Positions 63,546-64,000 of a stretch of 64,000 bases of DNA are shown one piece after another. The notes below the pieces were generated by a model, which saw only the letters and a list, made by a program, of their open reading frames with translations, did not search any database and was not told the origin of the DNA. Position 1 is the stretch's first letter, and every line of letters starts with the position of its first letter. Made by a program: the position numbers and the translations under genes. Source of the DNA: Parvularcula marina (lineage in GTDB: Bacteria > Pseudomonadota > Alphaproteobacteria > Caulobacterales > Parvularculaceae); assembly GCF_003399445.1 (NCBI RefSeq), contig NZ_QUQO01000001.1:1299001-1363000 (forward strand), in the 5' to 3' direction.

Positions 63546-64000
63546 ATACATAAGCGAAAAGACCGGAGACATTCTGCTTCGGGCCCGGACCAGCGTAGCG
63601 AATTTGCACGAGATAGAGACAGAATACTATATTCGTCTGCATTTCGTAGGCTTGCGGGAATAACACAAATTGTCAAAGTCGGTGACGAGGATATATTTCA
63701 TACTCGGCTCCACCACTCATTAAAAGTCGCACAAATAGCTCGACGCATAGCCGAATATAATCGAAGCAAACCGGCTGCACGATTCCTCAAAATAAATCCC
63801 GAAGTAGCCGAAGCAGCCGCATTAGCCCATGATATCGGACATCCTCCGTTCGGTCACATCGGCGAGCAAGTATTAAACGAACTGGTATCGCAAACCGATA
63901 CCGATGGGTACGAAGGCAATGCACAATCCTTCCGTATACTTACCAAATTATCAGTACGATTCCTCGACGTAAGCGGTCTTGATCTTACAAGAGCGACCTT
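63546..64000 (+). CDS. dgt: dGTP triphosphohydrolase, N-terminal part (runs off window)
   Basis: HD-domain dNTPase that cuts dGTP to deoxyguanosine and triphosphate. The open frame shows RDRDRILYSSAFRRLAGITQ, FHTRLHHSLKVAQIARR (metal His), LAHDIGHPPFGHIGE (HD motif) and YEGNAQSFRIL, all diagnostic. No ATG, GTG or TTG exists between the in-frame stop at 63513 and the conserved start of the domain, so the beginning is uncertain: ATC (63528, 63537) or ATA (63546) would be needed, or there is a frameshift. 3' end outside the window. Confidence 0.8.
   Translation, partial: MHKRKDRRHSASGPDQRSEFARDRDRILYSSAFRRLAGITQIVKVGDEDIFHTRLHHSLKVAQIARRIAEYNRSKPAARFLKINPEVAEAAALAHDIGHPPFGHIGEQVLNELVSQTDTDGYEGNAQSFRILTKLSVRFLDVSGLDLTRAT

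Overview
The window looks like a chromosomal segment of a marine-type alphaproteobacterium, probably from the Hyphomonadaceae/Maricaulaceae/Parvularculaceae neighbourhood. The reasons are a fairly high GC content, four large TonB-dependent receptors, paired flavin-dependent 'tryptophan halogenase' / SapC / cupin genes, a ligase-associated DEXH helicase and LytTR-type signalling. The exact genus cannot be read from the sequence. No plasmid, phage or insertion-sequence backbone is visible. The last kilobase (from about 63.1 kb) turns AT-rich and may be the edge of an accessory region.

Layout. 1-3.2 kb: 5' part of a DEXH helicase, divergent from a mannose-1-phosphate guanylyltransferase / AGE-epimerase pair. 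3.3-6.4 kb: Oar-like TonB receptor. 6.7-16.4 kb: housekeeping genes (argS with an upstream lipoprotein, ispH, thrB, rnhA, queC-queE, a ZIP metal transporter, a gamma-carbonic anhydrase, tRNA-Ala(CGC)) with two structured, gene-free RNA-like elements beside queC. 16.0-20.6 kb: TetR regulator, TonB receptor, iron-dependent alcohol dehydrogenase and thioesterase. 20.6-30.7 kb: a second uptake/catabolic unit (acyl-CoA ligase, TetR, TonB receptor, serine hydrolase, MFS/GPH transporter, carboxylesterase). Its two divergent control regions share a nearly identical 22-bp operator-like site, and a run of 16 C residues lies upstream.

30.8-42.6 kb: a surface-glycan module. A CMP-sialate-type cytidylyltransferase overlaps a four-domain CBS-NeuB-SAF-TIM-barrel fusion. 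These are followed by a 1,099-residue protein with two GT2 domains and a GT-B-like tail, then by a sulfotransferase/coiled-coil chimera. The module is bracketed on both sides by secreted RTX calcium-binding repeat proteins. I regard this as the best candidate for an undescribed system (nonulosonate-based decoration of RTX surface proteins or a nonulosonate polymer); that function is inference.

42.7-56.4 kb: a probable beta-glucan (laminarin-like) utilisation locus on the minus strand: LytTR response regulator, GH3, GH16, TonB receptor, halogenase-like flavoprotein, SapC, JmjC/cupin and a second halogenase-like flavoprotein, with the histidine kinase divergent. A broken LuxR-type regulator follows. 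57.8-60.3 kb: a GH43-like secreted protein and an NhaC-type antiporter. 60.3-62.7 kb: small housekeeping genes, including a CspA cold-shock protein with a strong terminator. 62.7-64 kb: a repeat-bearing gap, a small winged-helix-like gene and the start of a dGTP triphosphohydrolase that has no ordinary start codon.
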